DNA of 43,400 nt from Halolactibacillus sp051746745 (GCA_051746745.1 JBNJFJ010000011.1:1-43400), one strand, 5' to 3'; shown: positions 24,138-32,064, counted from the stretch's first letter. Notes: a model not told the origin generated them from the letters alone. A program made the numbers and translations.

Positions 24138-24854
24138 ATGACTATTACAGAATTTGTTGAACGATTGCAGGCAGAAGGGATCACCTTGTCTGAACGTCAA
24201 ATCGAACAATTTGATATTTATTTTAATACGCTCGTTGAATGGAATGAAAAGATTAATTTAACGGCGATTACAGAAGAAACCGAAGTGTATTTAAAGCATT
24301 TCTATGATTCGATTACCGCTAGTTTTTATGTTGATTTCACCCAAGATCTAAATATTTGTGATGTTGGTGCGGGTGCGGGATTTCCTAGTATTCCGTTAAA
24401 AATTTGTTTCCCACAACTAAAAATCACGATTGTCGATTCACTTAAAAAGCGGATCACGTTCCTTAATCATTTAGCAGCAGCTTTAGAGCTAACAGATGTC
24501 GCGTTTTATCATGACCGAGCAGAATTATTCGGTCGTAATAAACAATTTAGACATCAGTTTGATTTAGTGCTCGCAAGAGCAGTAGCGAAGACGTCTGTTT
24601 TAAGTGAACTGTGCTTACCACTCGTGAAAACAGGTGGGCAGTTTATTGCGATGAAAGGCCCAAACGCTGAAACAGAACTGAAAGAAGCTAAAAATGCGAT
24701 TGAGTTACTCGGCGGTGAATTAGATAGTATTTTCACCTTTGACTTACCAGAAGACCAAGGTGAGCGTAATATTGTGAGAATCATAAAACGTCGTCAAACA
24801 CCGAAGCAATATCCAAGAAAACCAGGAACACCAAACAAATCCCCATTAGCTTAA
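24138..24854 (+). CDS. rsmG: 16S rRNA (guanine527-N7)-methyltransferase RsmG (GidB)
   Basis: SAM-dependent methyltransferase acting on G527 of 16S rRNA. Loss of this enzyme gives low-level streptomycin resistance in several bacteria. The 238-residue protein has the SAM-binding DVGAGAGFPSIPLKICFP, DSLKKRITFLNHL, and the LARAVAK segment of the active site. A strong AGGAGGAAAGG precedes the ATG. Its last codons and stop form the left arm of a terminator. The basic C-terminal tail (RRQTPKQYPRKPGTPNK) is typical of the Bacillus proteins. Confidence 0.97.
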   Translation: MTITEFVERLQAEGITLSERQIEQFDIYFNTLVEWNEKINLTAITEETEVYLKHFYDSITASFYVDFTQDLNICDVGAGAGFPSIPLKICFPQLKITIVDSLKKRITFLNHLAAALELTDVAFYHDRAELFGRNKQFRHQFDLVLARAVAKTSVLSELCLPLVKTGGQFIAMKGPNAETELKEAKNAIELLGGELDSIFTFDLPEDQGERNIVRIIKRRQTPKQYPRKPGTPNKSPLA

Positions 24855-24865
24855 TGGGGATTTTG
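24837..24865 (+). terminator. Terminator overlapping the rsmG stop
   Basis: AAATCCCCATTA pairs with TAATGGGGATTT around GCT, followed by TTTTG. The rsmG stop codon TAA lies in the stem. Confidence 0.88.
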
Positions 24866-24990
24866 TCATGACTTGATAAGATATTCGATATTTTTTCAAT
24901 GATTATCGCATATTTTTGTCTGATTATATGATAGAATAGTAGAAGTATGGACGGATAAGTAAGAGAGATCCTAATAATAGAGTTTGAGAA

Positions 24991-25006
24991 TGTTTCACGT
25001 GAAACA
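24991..25006. promoter_or_regulatory. parS: parS site 1 (perfect)
   Basis: TGTTTCACGTGAAACA, the exact 16-bp ParB-binding palindrome, extended by AA/TT on each side. It lies about 50 bases before the noc start. Confidence 0.97.
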
Positions 25007-25057
25007 TTCATTAAAAATAGTAGAATCGGTAAGACGGAAGAAAAGGTGGTGTATATT

Positions 25058-25942
25058 ATGTTACCTCCATTTGGTCGCATATTTGGTATGGGTGAAAAAG
25101 AGCAAACAAGGGAAGAAGAGGTCGACGCAATTGAAGAAACTATTGAGGAGACAATTAATCCGGATGAAGTGATGCAACTTCCACTATCAGAAATTACTCC
25201 GAACCGTTATCAACCGCGTTCCATATTCAACGAAGAAAAAATTGCAGAGTTAGCTCAAACCATTCATACCCATGGTATGATTCAACCGATTGTCGTCAGA
25301 CACATCGATGATCATGAAAAACAATACGAAATCATCGCGGGTGAGCGTCGATTTAGAGCGGTCAGTTCTTTGGAATGGGAAACAATTCCGGCGATTATTC
25401 GTGAGATGAATGATAAAGAAACCGCATCGGTCGCATTGATTGAGAACTTACAGCGTGAAGAGTTAACGGTGATTGAGGAAGCACAGGCATATCAACGCTT
25501 ACTCGACTTACATCAGCTCACGCAAGAAGCTCTTGCGCAGCGATTAGGGAAGAGCCAGTCAACGATTGCGAATAAACTACGGTTGCTTAAGTTACCAGAA
25601 GCGGTGCATCAAGCGATTACGGATAAATTGATTACCGAACGTCATGCGCGGGCACTTATTCGTTTAAAAGATGATGATCAAAAAGTAAAGTTGTTGACAG
25701 AAATCATCGAAAAAGGTCTCAATGTTAAACAAACCGAGGAACGGATTAAAAAGCAGTTAGAACCGAAAGAAAAACCTAAAAAACCGCAATTTAAAGGGGT
25801 TAGTAAAGATGTGCGGATTGCGATGAATACGATTCGCCAATCACTCACGATGGTATCTGATACAGGTGTCAATCTGGAAACAGATGAACAAGATTTAGAT
25901 GATTACTATCAAATTACGATAAAGATACCAAAGAAACATTAA
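25058..25942 (+). CDS. noc: Nucleoid occlusion protein Noc
   Basis: ParB-family CTP-dependent DNA clamp that binds NBS sites and the membrane to stop septation over the nucleoid. From the ATG at 25058 (AGGTGG eight bases upstream) it is 294 residues. The N-terminus LPPFGRIFGMG is the amphipathic membrane-targeting helix followed by GEKE, as in Bacillus Noc. The ParB core has GERRFRAVSSLEW and the helix-turn-helix GKSQSTIANKLRLL. The Q in KSQS, where ParB has KSRPHIAN, fits NBS rather than parS recognition. It sits in the usual place upstream of parA-parB. The noc/parB distinction is fairly secure on these residues and order. Confidence 0.93.
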   Translation: MLPPFGRIFGMGEKEQTREEEVDAIEETIEETINPDEVMQLPLSEITPNRYQPRSIFNEEKIAELAQTIHTHGMIQPIVVRHIDDHEKQYEIIAGERRFRAVSSLEWETIPAIIREMNDKETASVALIENLQREELTVIEEAQAYQRLLDLHQLTQEALAQRLGKSQSTIANKLRLLKLPEAVHQAITDKLITERHARALIRLKDDDQKVKLLTEIIEKGLNVKQTEERIKKQLEPKEKPKKPQFKGVSKDVRIAMNTIRQSLTMVSDTGVNLETDEQDLDDYYQITIKIPKKH

Positions 25943-26060
25943 TCTTATCAATTATATTCACCAAGACAACGGCAATCATGACTTCATGGTTGCCGTTGTC
26001 ATTATTCATCGGTAATCCAACCTGTTTCTATTAAACTTTAAAATAGAAGGAGAATCGCTT

Positions 26061-26378
26061 ATGACTCAATGTCAAAAGTGTCAGCAACGCTGGACATGGC
26101 GCCATGCATTCCTACTAACGTTTAAACTCACATCAGCTATAAACTGCCCGTATTGTCAACATGAGCAGTATTGGCATGAACAAACCTCAAGTAAAAATCA
26201 GAAGTTGTTGTTAGGAAGTTTTTCACCAGCCCTGTTAGGCATATTTGGTTTCATATCAGCTGAGCAGGTGTTTTTAATGATTCTTGCCTTAGGGATGGTG
26301 AGTAGCTTGTTAAGTCCATTCTATTATGAAACATCACCTACACCAACACGAGTAGCAAAGGTATGGCTCAAAAAATAA
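26061..26378 (+). CDS. Zinc-ribbon membrane protein (CxxC-x20-CxxC family)
   Basis: A 105-residue protein with two CxxC pairs (CQKC at residues 4-7 and CPYC about 29 residues later) forming a small zinc ribbon, followed by two hydrophobic segments (about 50-86). This pattern is found in the TIGR04104 cxxc_20_cxxc family of Bacillales, of unknown role. AGAAGGAGAATCGCTT precedes the ATG. It lies between noc and parA where B. subtilis has yyaB, to which it is not obviously similar. A terminator follows. Confidence 0.7.
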   Translation: MTQCQKCQQRWTWRHAFLLTFKLTSAINCPYCQHEQYWHEQTSSKNQKLLLGSFSPALLGIFGFISAEQVFLMILALGMVSSLLSPFYYETSPTPTRVAKVWLKK

Positions 26379-26394
26379 TTGAAAGCTAAAACAC

Positions 26395-26430
26395 AAACAG
26401 ACTTCCTGATATAATGGGAAGTCTGTTTGG
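26395..26430 (+). terminator. Terminator after the zinc-ribbon gene
   Basis: AAACAGACTTCC (26395-26406) pairs with GGAAGTCTGTTT (26417-26428). It ends in GTTTGGTTTGT, so it is strong in structure but weak in U-tract. Confidence 0.75.
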
Positions 26431-26552
26431 TTTGTATATGAAAAATTATAAATTCGCTTTAGCAAACAAGGAAAAGAGCTAAAAACAAGGTAAAAAATCA
26501 AAAAAACAGGTCAGTGACTGTCAATTTTTATAAAAATTTTGGCTAAATGTGT

Positions 26553-26580
26553 TTGAATCTGTTTTTTGGCGCTGTATAAT
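26553..26580 (+). promoter_or_regulatory. Promoter of parA-parB
   Basis: TTGAAT (26553-26558), 16-nt spacer, TATAAT (26575-26580), about 56 bases before the parA ATG. Confidence 0.6.
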
Positions 26581-26636
26581 TTTTAAAATAGTGATAGAAT
26601 AGAAAAGAAGTTCTAAAATTAGAGGTGAGTGTTACC

Positions 26637-27398
26637 ATGGGAAAAGTAATCGCCGTAGCCAATCAAAAAGGCGGCGTAGGGAAAACTACATCATCAGTGA
26701 ATCTAAGCGCGTGTTTAGCTTATTATGGCCACAAGACACTCCTTGTCGATATTGACCCACAAGGTAACGCTACAAGTGGGTTAGGCGTAAATAAAGCAGA
26801 CGTCGACCAATGCATTTACGATGTGCTTGTAGAAGACTTAGAAGCAAAAGATGTTGTGATACCTACAAATGTAGAAAACTTAGATGTTGTACCTGCCACC
26901 ATTCAACTCGCAGGGGCTGAGATTGAACTCGTGCCAACGATCTCGCGAGAAGCAAGACTTAAAAAAGCATTAGCTTCTGCTGTTCCTCACTATGACTATA
27001 TTATTATTGATTGCCCACCATCGCTTGGTCTGTTGACGCTCAATGCTTTAACAGCATCTGATAGTGTGATTATCCCTGTTCAGTGTGAATATTATGCCCT
27101 TGAGGGTCTCAGTCAATTATTAAACACAGTCCGATTAGTGCAAAAGCATTTAAATAAATCACTTCAAATTGAAGGAGTACTCCTTACCATGCTTGATGCT
27201 CGGACGAATTTAGGGTTACAAGTCATTGAGGAAGTAAAGAAGTATTTCCAAGACAAAGTCTATCAAACCATCATTCCACGGAATGTTCGGTTAGGAGAAG
27301 CACCTAGTCATGGCCAGCCGATTATTACATATGATCCAAAGTCACGTGGTGCTGAAGTGTATCTTGAATTAGCGAAGGAAGTGATGTCAAATGGCTAG
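26637..27398 (+). CDS. parA: Chromosome partitioning ATPase ParA (Soj)
   Basis: Deviant Walker ATPase that with ParB/parS segregates origins and in Bacillus also controls DnaA. The deviant Walker A KGGVGKTT is at residues 11-18, with DIDPQGNATSGLG and DCPPSLGLLTLNAL following. The ATG at 26637 has AGAGGTGAG seven bases upstream and gives 253 residues starting MGKVIAVANQKGG; an in-frame codon at 26625 lies inside the ribosome binding region and is rejected. The 3' end overlaps parB by eight bases, so the two are translationally coupled. Confidence 0.97.
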   Translation: MGKVIAVANQKGGVGKTTSSVNLSACLAYYGHKTLLVDIDPQGNATSGLGVNKADVDQCIYDVLVEDLEAKDVVIPTNVENLDVVPATIQLAGAEIELVPTISREARLKKALASAVPHYDYIIIDCPPSLGLLTLNALTASDSVIIPVQCEYYALEGLSQLLNTVRLVQKHLNKSLQIEGVLLTMLDARTNLGLQVIEEVKKYFQDKVYQTIIPRNVRLGEAPSHGQPIITYDPKSRGAEVYLELAKEVMSNG

Positions 27399-28239
27399 AG
27401 GTCTAGGTAAAGGCATTAATGCGTTCTTTCCAGAGTTAAATGAAAATGAAGCCGTAAAAGAAGGGCAAGTTGTTGAAGTTGAACTAACAAAGTGTCGTCC
27501 CAACCCTTATCAACCGCGTAAAACGTTTCAAGTTGAAGCGATCGAAGAACTGAAGCAATCGATTTTAACTTATGGCATCATTCAGCCATTGTTAGTGAGG
27601 GAGTCAGTTAAAGGCTTTGAAATCATTGCCGGTGAACGTCGTTACCGAGCAGCTAAAGAGGCTGGACTTGAGACAGTGCCTGTCATCATTAAAGACATGG
27701 ATGACCAGCGGATGATGGAACTGGCGCTGTTAGAGAATTTACAACGTGAAAACTTAACACCAATTGAAGAAGCGCAAGCGTATGTAAACTTAATGAAGTC
27801 ATATAGTTTAACCCAAGAAGATTTAGCTCAAAGACTAGGAAAAAGTCGTCCCCATATTGCGAACTTGGTCCGCTTGTTACAATTACCAGCACAAGTGACA
27901 GCGATGATTAATAACGGTGAGTTATCTATGGGACATGGCCGAGCCTTACTTGGACTGAAAGACAAAGAAGCATTGGATAACGTCGTTAAAAAGATCACCA
28001 CTGAAAAACTCAATGTTCGTCAGGTAGAGCAGTTGATTCAGTCACTTAATGAAGTCAAGGAAACAAAGAAAAAAGCAAAACCTAAAAAAGATATTTTTGT
28101 TGCCGAGCAAGAAAGGTTATTGCGACAACGCTTCGGTACAAGTGTTAAGATCAATCAAGGCAAGAAAAAAGGTAAAATTGAAATTGAATACTATAACAAT
28201 AAAGATTTAGAACGTATCATTGAATTATTAAATGATTAA
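27391..28239 (+). CDS. parB: Chromosome partitioning protein ParB (Spo0J)
   Basis: CTP-hydrolysing clamp that loads at parS and spreads, recruiting SMC and stimulating ParA. The 282-residue protein starts MARGLGKGINAFFPEL (ParA-activating arginine). It has the CTP-binding GERRYRAAKEAGL, ENLQRENLTPIEEA, and the parS-reading helix-turn-helix GKSRPHIANLVRLL. The C-terminal dimerisation domain ends ERIIELLND. It overlaps parA. Three parS sites follow within 1.2 kb and another lies upstream of noc. Confidence 0.97.
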   Translation: MARGLGKGINAFFPELNENEAVKEGQVVEVELTKCRPNPYQPRKTFQVEAIEELKQSILTYGIIQPLLVRESVKGFEIIAGERRYRAAKEAGLETVPVIIKDMDDQRMMELALLENLQRENLTPIEEAQAYVNLMKSYSLTQEDLAQRLGKSRPHIANLVRLLQLPAQVTAMINNGELSMGHGRALLGLKDKEALDNVVKKITTEKLNVRQVEQLIQSLNEVKETKKKAKPKKDIFVAEQERLLRQRFGTSVKINQGKKKGKIEIEYYNNKDLERIIELLND

Positions 28240-28277
28240 TGGATAATGTCTGGCTTACCCACGAGGTAGGTGAGGCA

Positions 28278-28319
28278 TTTTCTTTACGATTGTTTCACGT
28301 GGAACAATTGTAAAGAAAA
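28278..28319. promoter_or_regulatory. parS: parS site 2 inside a long hairpin after parB
   Basis: TGTTTCACGTGGAACA (28291-28306) matches parS at 15 of 16 positions. It is the centre of a 42-base near-perfect palindrome: TTTTCTTTAC (28278-28287) pairs with 28310-28319, then ATTGTT with AACAAT. The structure is also placed where the parB terminator should be, although the T-rich tail is missing on the plus strand. Confidence 0.85.
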
Positions 28320-28346
28320 CTCACTAGCAACTAAAAGAACAGCTAA

Positions 28347-28362
28347 TGTTTCACGTGAAACA
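28347..28362. promoter_or_regulatory. parS: parS site 3 (perfect)
   Basis: Exact 16-bp parS, extended to a 26-base perfect palindrome by GCTAA/TTAGC. It lies 25 bases before the DUF554 gene, so ParB bound here could affect that gene's translation leader or promoter. Confidence 0.97.
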
Positions 28363-28386
28363 TTAGCATAGGAAAGTAGGTGGCTC

Positions 28387-29094
28387 ATGGCTTTAACAGG
28401 GACACTCGTCAATGGCTTGACGATAATTATTGGTACCGTGATTGGTTTGTTTCTACAAAATATTGATGAAAAGTACAAAGAAACAGCCCTAAATGCTGTA
28501 GGTTTAGCTGTTATTCTCATTGGTTTTCAGATGGCCTTTGAAGTTAATCAGCTAATCATCGTGATTCTCAGTTTAATGTTTGGGGGCATTTTAGGGGAAG
28601 TGTTTAAGTTAGAAGACCGTCTCAATCAAATTGGTGATCGTGTCGGACAACTTATCAGTAAAAAATCTGTTGATCAACGGATATCGCAAGGATTTATTAC
28701 TGCAAGTTTAATCTTTGTGATTGGTGCCATGGGCATTGTCGGTGCACTTGATAGTGGTCTTAGATATGATCACAGTATTTTGTATACGAAATCGATTCTT
28801 GATGGCTTTACTTCGATGATTTTAACAACAACGCTAGGGGTTGGGGTGGGTTTATCGGTATTTCCGGTCGTCATCTATCAAGGAGCGATTGCATTACTGG
28901 CCGTTGTTATTTATCGTTACGTGCCAGAAACATTTTTAGATTTATGGATTGTCGATATGACAGCGACAGGTGGCCTGATGATTGCGGCGATTGGGTTTAA
29001 TATGTTGGGAATGACCAAGATTCGAATTGCGAACTTAATTCCTGCGCTTATTATTGTTACGGTCTTACTTGTAGGTTATCAATTCGTGAGTTAA
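28387..29094 (+). CDS. DUF554 family membrane protein
   Basis: A 235-residue protein with about six to seven transmembrane segments, matching DUF554 (YdfK/YqgA-like): MALTGTLVNGLTIIIGTVIG at the start, the glycine-rich FGGILGEVFKLEDRL, and FIVGAMGIVGALDSGL-like segments (here FVIGAMGIVGALDSGL). Transport of an unknown substrate is possible but unproven. AGTAGGTGG precedes the ATG. In B. subtilis spo0J is followed by yyaC and yyaD; here DUF554 replaces them. It is immediately downstream of parS site 3. Confidence 0.85.
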   Translation: MALTGTLVNGLTIIIGTVIGLFLQNIDEKYKETALNAVGLAVILIGFQMAFEVNQLIIVILSLMFGGILGEVFKLEDRLNQIGDRVGQLISKKSVDQRISQGFITASLIFVIGAMGIVGALDSGLRYDHSILYTKSILDGFTSMILTTTLGVGVGLSVFPVVIYQGAIALLAVVIYRYVPETFLDLWIVDMTATGGLMIAAIGFNMLGMTKIRIANLIPALIIVTVLLVGYQFVS

Positions 29095-29164
29095 TCAAAT
29101 AATATAACTAGCCTAAACAACCCGTCTAATGGTAGAATGGTAAAAGTGAAAAGGAGGCGTTGTA

Positions 29165-29377
29165 GTGAGTAAACCAGCATATCACTTACATGACATTGTC
29201 GAAATGAAAAAGCCACATCCATGCGGAGAAAACCGTTGGGAAATTATTCGTTTAGGTATGGATATTCGAATTAAGTGTACGGGTTGTGATCACAGCGTCA
29301 TGATTCCACGCAAAAAATTCGAATCAAAGCTAAAGAAAGTATTGATTTCTCACGCACCAGAAGAAACAACAGACTAA
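29165..29377 (+). CDS. DUF951 family protein (YyzM-like)
   Basis: A 70-residue basic protein starting with GTG, preceded by AAAGGAGGCGTTGTA. It matches DUF951: HDIVEMKKPHPCGENRWEII, followed by GMDIRIKCTGCDHSVMIPR. Cysteines in HPCG and CTGC suggest a zinc-binding or OB-like small fold. Function is unknown. Its position just upstream of ychF is conserved in Bacilli. parS site 4 begins two bases after its end. Confidence 0.88.
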   Translation: MSKPAYHLHDIVEMKKPHPCGENRWEIIRLGMDIRIKCTGCDHSVMIPRKKFESKLKKVLISHAPEETTD

Positions 29378-29378
29378 A

Positions 29379-29394
29379 TGTTTCACGTGAAACA
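29379..29394. promoter_or_regulatory. parS: parS site 4 (perfect)
   Basis: Exact 16-bp parS with AA/TT extension, directly after the DUF951 stop codon. Confidence 0.97.
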
Positions 29395-29526
29395 TTTGAG
29401 AATGTAGCGATGAAACTTCAGCATAAAGCATCAAATTCAAACAATTCAATACTGTTTTAAAAAAATAGACAAAATAGGCCCTGCATTTCAGCTGAAAAGT
29501 GAAATAAAACGACGATATAGACCGTT

Positions 29527-29563
29527 TAAACGCAAGTTTTATTGATTACGCTAACTTGCGTTT
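29527..29563 (+). terminator. Terminator in the DUF951-ychF gap
   Basis: AAACGCAAGTT (29528-29538) pairs with AACTTGCGTTT (29553-29563) and TTTTAAT follows. It ends transcription from the DUF554-DUF951 side before the ychF promoter. Confidence 0.8.
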
Positions 29564-29590
29564 TAATCATGCCCTCACTATAATGAGGGC
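29556..29590 (+). promoter_or_regulatory. ychF promoter with palindrome around the -10
   Basis: TTGCGT (29556-29561), 17-nt spacer, TATAAT (29579-29584). The -10 lies between GCCCTCA (29571-29577) and TGAGGGC (29584-29590), an operator-like inverted repeat. The -35 is also the right arm of the preceding terminator. Confidence 0.6.
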
Positions 29591-29637
29591 AGTAACGTTA
29601 CTTGTAGTGGCAAACCCTTAAGGAGTGGAAAAGAAAT

Positions 29638-30738
29638 ATGGCATTAACAGCAGGTATTGTCGGTTTACCTAACGTGGGTAAATCAACATTATTTAACGCA
29701 ATTACACAAGCAGGTGCAGAATCAGCAAACTATCCGTTCTGTACCATCGATCCTAATGTTGGGATTGTAGAAGTACCCGACGAACGTTTAAACAAACTAA
29801 CAGAACTCGTCAAACCGAAAAAAACTGTTCCGACTGCCTTTGAATTCACAGATATCGCAGGTATTGTAAAAGGAGCAAGTAAAGGGGAAGGGCTAGGTAA
29901 CCAGTTCCTTTCACACATTCGTCAAGTTGACGCTATTTGTCACGTTGTACGTTGTTTTGAAGATGAAAACATTACCCACGTATCAGGTACTGTTGATCCT
30001 ATCTCAGATATTGAGACAATTAACCTCGAATTAATCCTTGCGGATTTAGAAACGGTGACTAAACGTTTCCAACGTGTGGAGAAATTAGCGCGTCAAAAAG
30101 ATAAGGATGCTTTAATCGAATTTGATATCCTTTCAAAGCTAAAAGACGCATTTGAAAACGAGAAGCCTGCCCGTTCAGTAGAGTTTACGGAAGAGCAACT
30201 AAAAACCGTTAAAGGCCTTCATTTATTAACTCAAAAGCCGATCCTCTATGTGGCCAACGTAGGTGAAGATGAATTACTTGAAGCGGATGAAAATCCTTAT
30301 GTAAAAAAAGTAAAAGAATTTGCGGCAACAGATGCTGCCGAAGTTATTATTATTAGCGCAAAAGTAGAATCAGAAATCGCCGAATTAGACGGCGAGGAAA
30401 AAGAAATGTTCCTTGAAGAATTAGGTATTCCAGAGTCTGGTTTAGATCAATTGATTAAAGCGACGTATTCATTACTTGGTTTAGCTACTTACTTCACTGC
30501 CGGTGAACAAGAGGTGCGTGCCTGGACATTTGTGAAAGGGATTAAAGCCCCACAAGCGGCCGGTATTATTCATACAGACTTTGAACGTGGGTTTATTCGT
30601 GCCGAAACAGTGTCGTATGATGATCTTGTCGATGCTGGTTCAATGAGTGTAGCAAAAGAACGCGGGAAAGTGCGTTTGGAAGGTAAAGAATATATCGTAA
30701 AAGATGGCGACGTTATTCACTTCCGTTTTAACGTATAA
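29638..30738 (+). CDS. ychF: Redox-regulated/ribosome-binding ATPase YchF
   Basis: Obg-family P-loop protein that prefers ATP over GTP and associates with ribosomes. The 366-residue protein has G1 GLPNVGKST, G3 DIAG, and NVGE in place of NKxD, the change linked to ATP specificity. A coiled-coil insertion follows, then the C-terminal TGS domain (YFTAGEQEVRAWTF to KDGDVIHFRFNV). TAAGGAGTGG precedes the ATG. It lies directly before rpsF, as in B. subtilis (yyaF). Confidence 0.97.
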   Translation: MALTAGIVGLPNVGKSTLFNAITQAGAESANYPFCTIDPNVGIVEVPDERLNKLTELVKPKKTVPTAFEFTDIAGIVKGASKGEGLGNQFLSHIRQVDAICHVVRCFEDENITHVSGTVDPISDIETINLELILADLETVTKRFQRVEKLARQKDKDALIEFDILSKLKDAFENEKPARSVEFTEEQLKTVKGLHLLTQKPILYVANVGEDELLEADENPYVKKVKEFAATDAAEVIIISAKVESEIAELDGEEKEMFLEELGIPESGLDQLIKATYSLLGLATYFTAGEQEVRAWTFVKGIKAPQAAGIIHTDFERGFIRAETVSYDDLVDAGSMSVAKERGKVRLEGKEYIVKDGDVIHFRFNV

Positions 30739-30769
30739 TAAAATAATTGGGGGAAGTTTCGTGAATCTC

Positions 30770-30798
30770 TTGAAACTTCAAAGGTTATTTGGTATAAT
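30770..30798 (+). promoter_or_regulatory. Promoter of rpsF-ssb-rpsR
   Basis: TTGAAA (30770-30775), 17-nt spacer, TATAAT (30793-30798). The -35 is part of the right arm of an inverted repeat GAAGTTTC/GAAACTTC (30753-30760 with 30772-30779), which may be the weak end of ychF transcription or an operator. Confidence 0.82.
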
Positions 30799-30808
30799 AC
30801 TTGATTGT

Positions 30809-30857
30809 GAGTAATGAAAAATTATTACTCCTTGCTCTTTAGCAAACTAAGGAGCCG
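30809..30857 (+). promoter_or_regulatory. rpsF leader, S6:S18-binding type
   Basis: CTCCTT (30828-30833) pairs with AAGGAG (30849-30854) above an inner GCT/AGC helix, and CCG (30855-30857) follows directly. This hairpin plus CCG is the described binding site of the S6:S18 complex in rpsF leaders, giving autogenous repression. A competing hairpin GAGTAAT/ATTACTC (30809-30815 with 30824-30830) shares the CTC and may act as the alternative state. Confidence 0.72.
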
Positions 30858-30883
30858 TTAAGACCAAAAGGAGGTGTATACGG

Positions 30884-31171
30884 ATGAGAAAGTATGAAAT
30901 CATGTACATCATCCGCCCAAACATTGAGGACGAAGCTAAAAAAGCTGTAGTTGAGCGTTTCAACACAATCCTTACTGACAACGGAGCGGAAGATGTGAAA
31001 GCTGAAGAAATGGGCAAGAAACGTCTTGCTTATGAAATCAACGATTTCCGTGATGGCTACTACGTACTTGTAAATTATACAGGTGAAGAAGCAGCTACTA
31101 AAGAATTTGATCGTCTAGCTAAGTTCTCTGACGATATTATTCGTCACATGGCTATTCGCTTAGAAGACTAA
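30884..31171 (+). CDS. rpsF: 30S ribosomal protein S6
   Basis: A 95-residue small-subunit protein that pairs with S18 on the platform. MRKYEIMYIIRP at the start, MGKKRLAYEINDFRDGYYV and FSDDIIRHMAIRLED match S6 over its full length. AAAAGGAGGTG precedes the ATG. It is the first gene of rpsF-ssb-rpsR, behind a promoter and a leader with the S6:S18 recognition shape. Confidence 0.98.
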   Translation: MRKYEIMYIIRPNIEDEAKKAVVERFNTILTDNGAEDVKAEEMGKKRLAYEINDFRDGYYVLVNYTGEEAATKEFDRLAKFSDDIIRHMAIRLED

Positions 31172-31186
31172 TAAGGAGGGGTTCTC

Positions 31187-31678
31187 ATGTTAAATCGTGT
31201 CGTACTTGTCGGCAGATTAACGAAGGATCCAGACTTACGCTATACTGCAAGTGGAGTAGCAGTTGCTAATTTCACTATTGCTGTAAATAGACCTTTTTCT
31301 AATCAACAAGGCGAGCGTGAAGCAGATTTTATTAACTGTGTTATTTGGAGAAAACCAGCTGAAAATTTAGCAAACTACATGGGTAAGGGTTCTCTTGTCG
31401 GTGTAGACGGTCGTATCCAAACACGTTCATATGACAACCAAGATGGAAAACGCGTGTATGTTACAGAAGTTGTGGCTGATTCTGTACAGTTTTTAGAATC
31501 TAGAAATTCTAAAGGCGGTCAACCACAAGGTGGCGGACAAGGGTCTGGAGGTTATCAAGACAATCAGTACCAGAACCAACAGCAAGCGCCAAATTATAAT
31601 CAAAATAGTCAACCAACAGGTTCTCCTAACGATAATATGGAACCTATTGATATATCAGACGATGATTTACCATTCTAA
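31187..31678 (+). CDS. ssb: Single-stranded DNA-binding protein
   Basis: OB-fold protein coating single-stranded DNA during replication and repair. The 163-residue protein has MLNRVVLVGRLTKDPDLRYT, FINCVIWRKPAENLANY, a Gln/Gly/Asn-rich disordered linker (about 108-150), and the acidic tip DISDDDLPF that docks partner proteins. The tail shows the essential, SsbA-type protein. It is 15 bases after rpsF with TAAGGAGGGG, and 21 bases before rpsR. Confidence 0.98.
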   Translation: MLNRVVLVGRLTKDPDLRYTASGVAVANFTIAVNRPFSNQQGEREADFINCVIWRKPAENLANYMGKGSLVGVDGRIQTRSYDNQDGKRVYVTEVVADSVQFLESRNSKGGQPQGGGQGSGGYQDNQYQNQQQAPNYNQNSQPTGSPNDNMEPIDISDDDLPF

Positions 31679-31699
31679 ATAAGTAAAGGGGGATTTCAC

Positions 31700-31933
31700 A
31701 TGGCACCTCGTCGCGGTGGACGTTCAAAACGTCGTAAGGTTTGTTATTTCACAGCAAACGGAATTACACACATCGATTACAAAGATGTTGAATTACTAAA
31801 GCGTTTCGTATCAGAGCGTGGTAAGATTCTTCCACGTCGTGTTACAGGCACTTCAGCTAAATATCAACGTAAATTGACAGCAGCTATCAAGCGCGCACGT
31901 CAAATGGCTTTATTACCATACGTTGCAGAATAA
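31700..31933 (+). CDS. rpsR: 30S ribosomal protein S18
   Basis: A 77-residue basic protein of the small subunit platform, partner of S6. MAPRRGGRSKRRKVCYF carries a single cysteine, and DYKDVELLKRFVSERGKILPRR and KRARQMALLPYV are diagnostic. AAAGGGGGATTTCAC precedes the ATG. It is the last gene of the operon, followed by a long terminator hairpin and then an insertion-sequence relic. Confidence 0.98.
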   Translation: MAPRRGGRSKRRKVCYFTANGITHIDYKDVELLKRFVSERGKILPRRVTGTSAKYQRKLTAAIKRARQMALLPYVAE

Positions 31934-31944
31934 TTACCAACAAT

Positions 31945-32000
31945 AAAACCTATTTTTTCTACTCTCACTTACATAAGTGGGGCAGAAATATAGGTTTTTT
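31945..32000 (+). terminator. Terminator of rpsF-ssb-rpsR
   Basis: AAAACCTAT pairs with ATAGGTTTT over an internal CACTT/AAGTG hairpin, followed by a long T run to about 32005. Confidence 0.82.
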
Positions 32001-32064
32001 TCTTTCGGTTCTTTGTCAAATGGTGTTGGTGAGAAGTTTTAACCAATAATTTTAAGCTTATATT

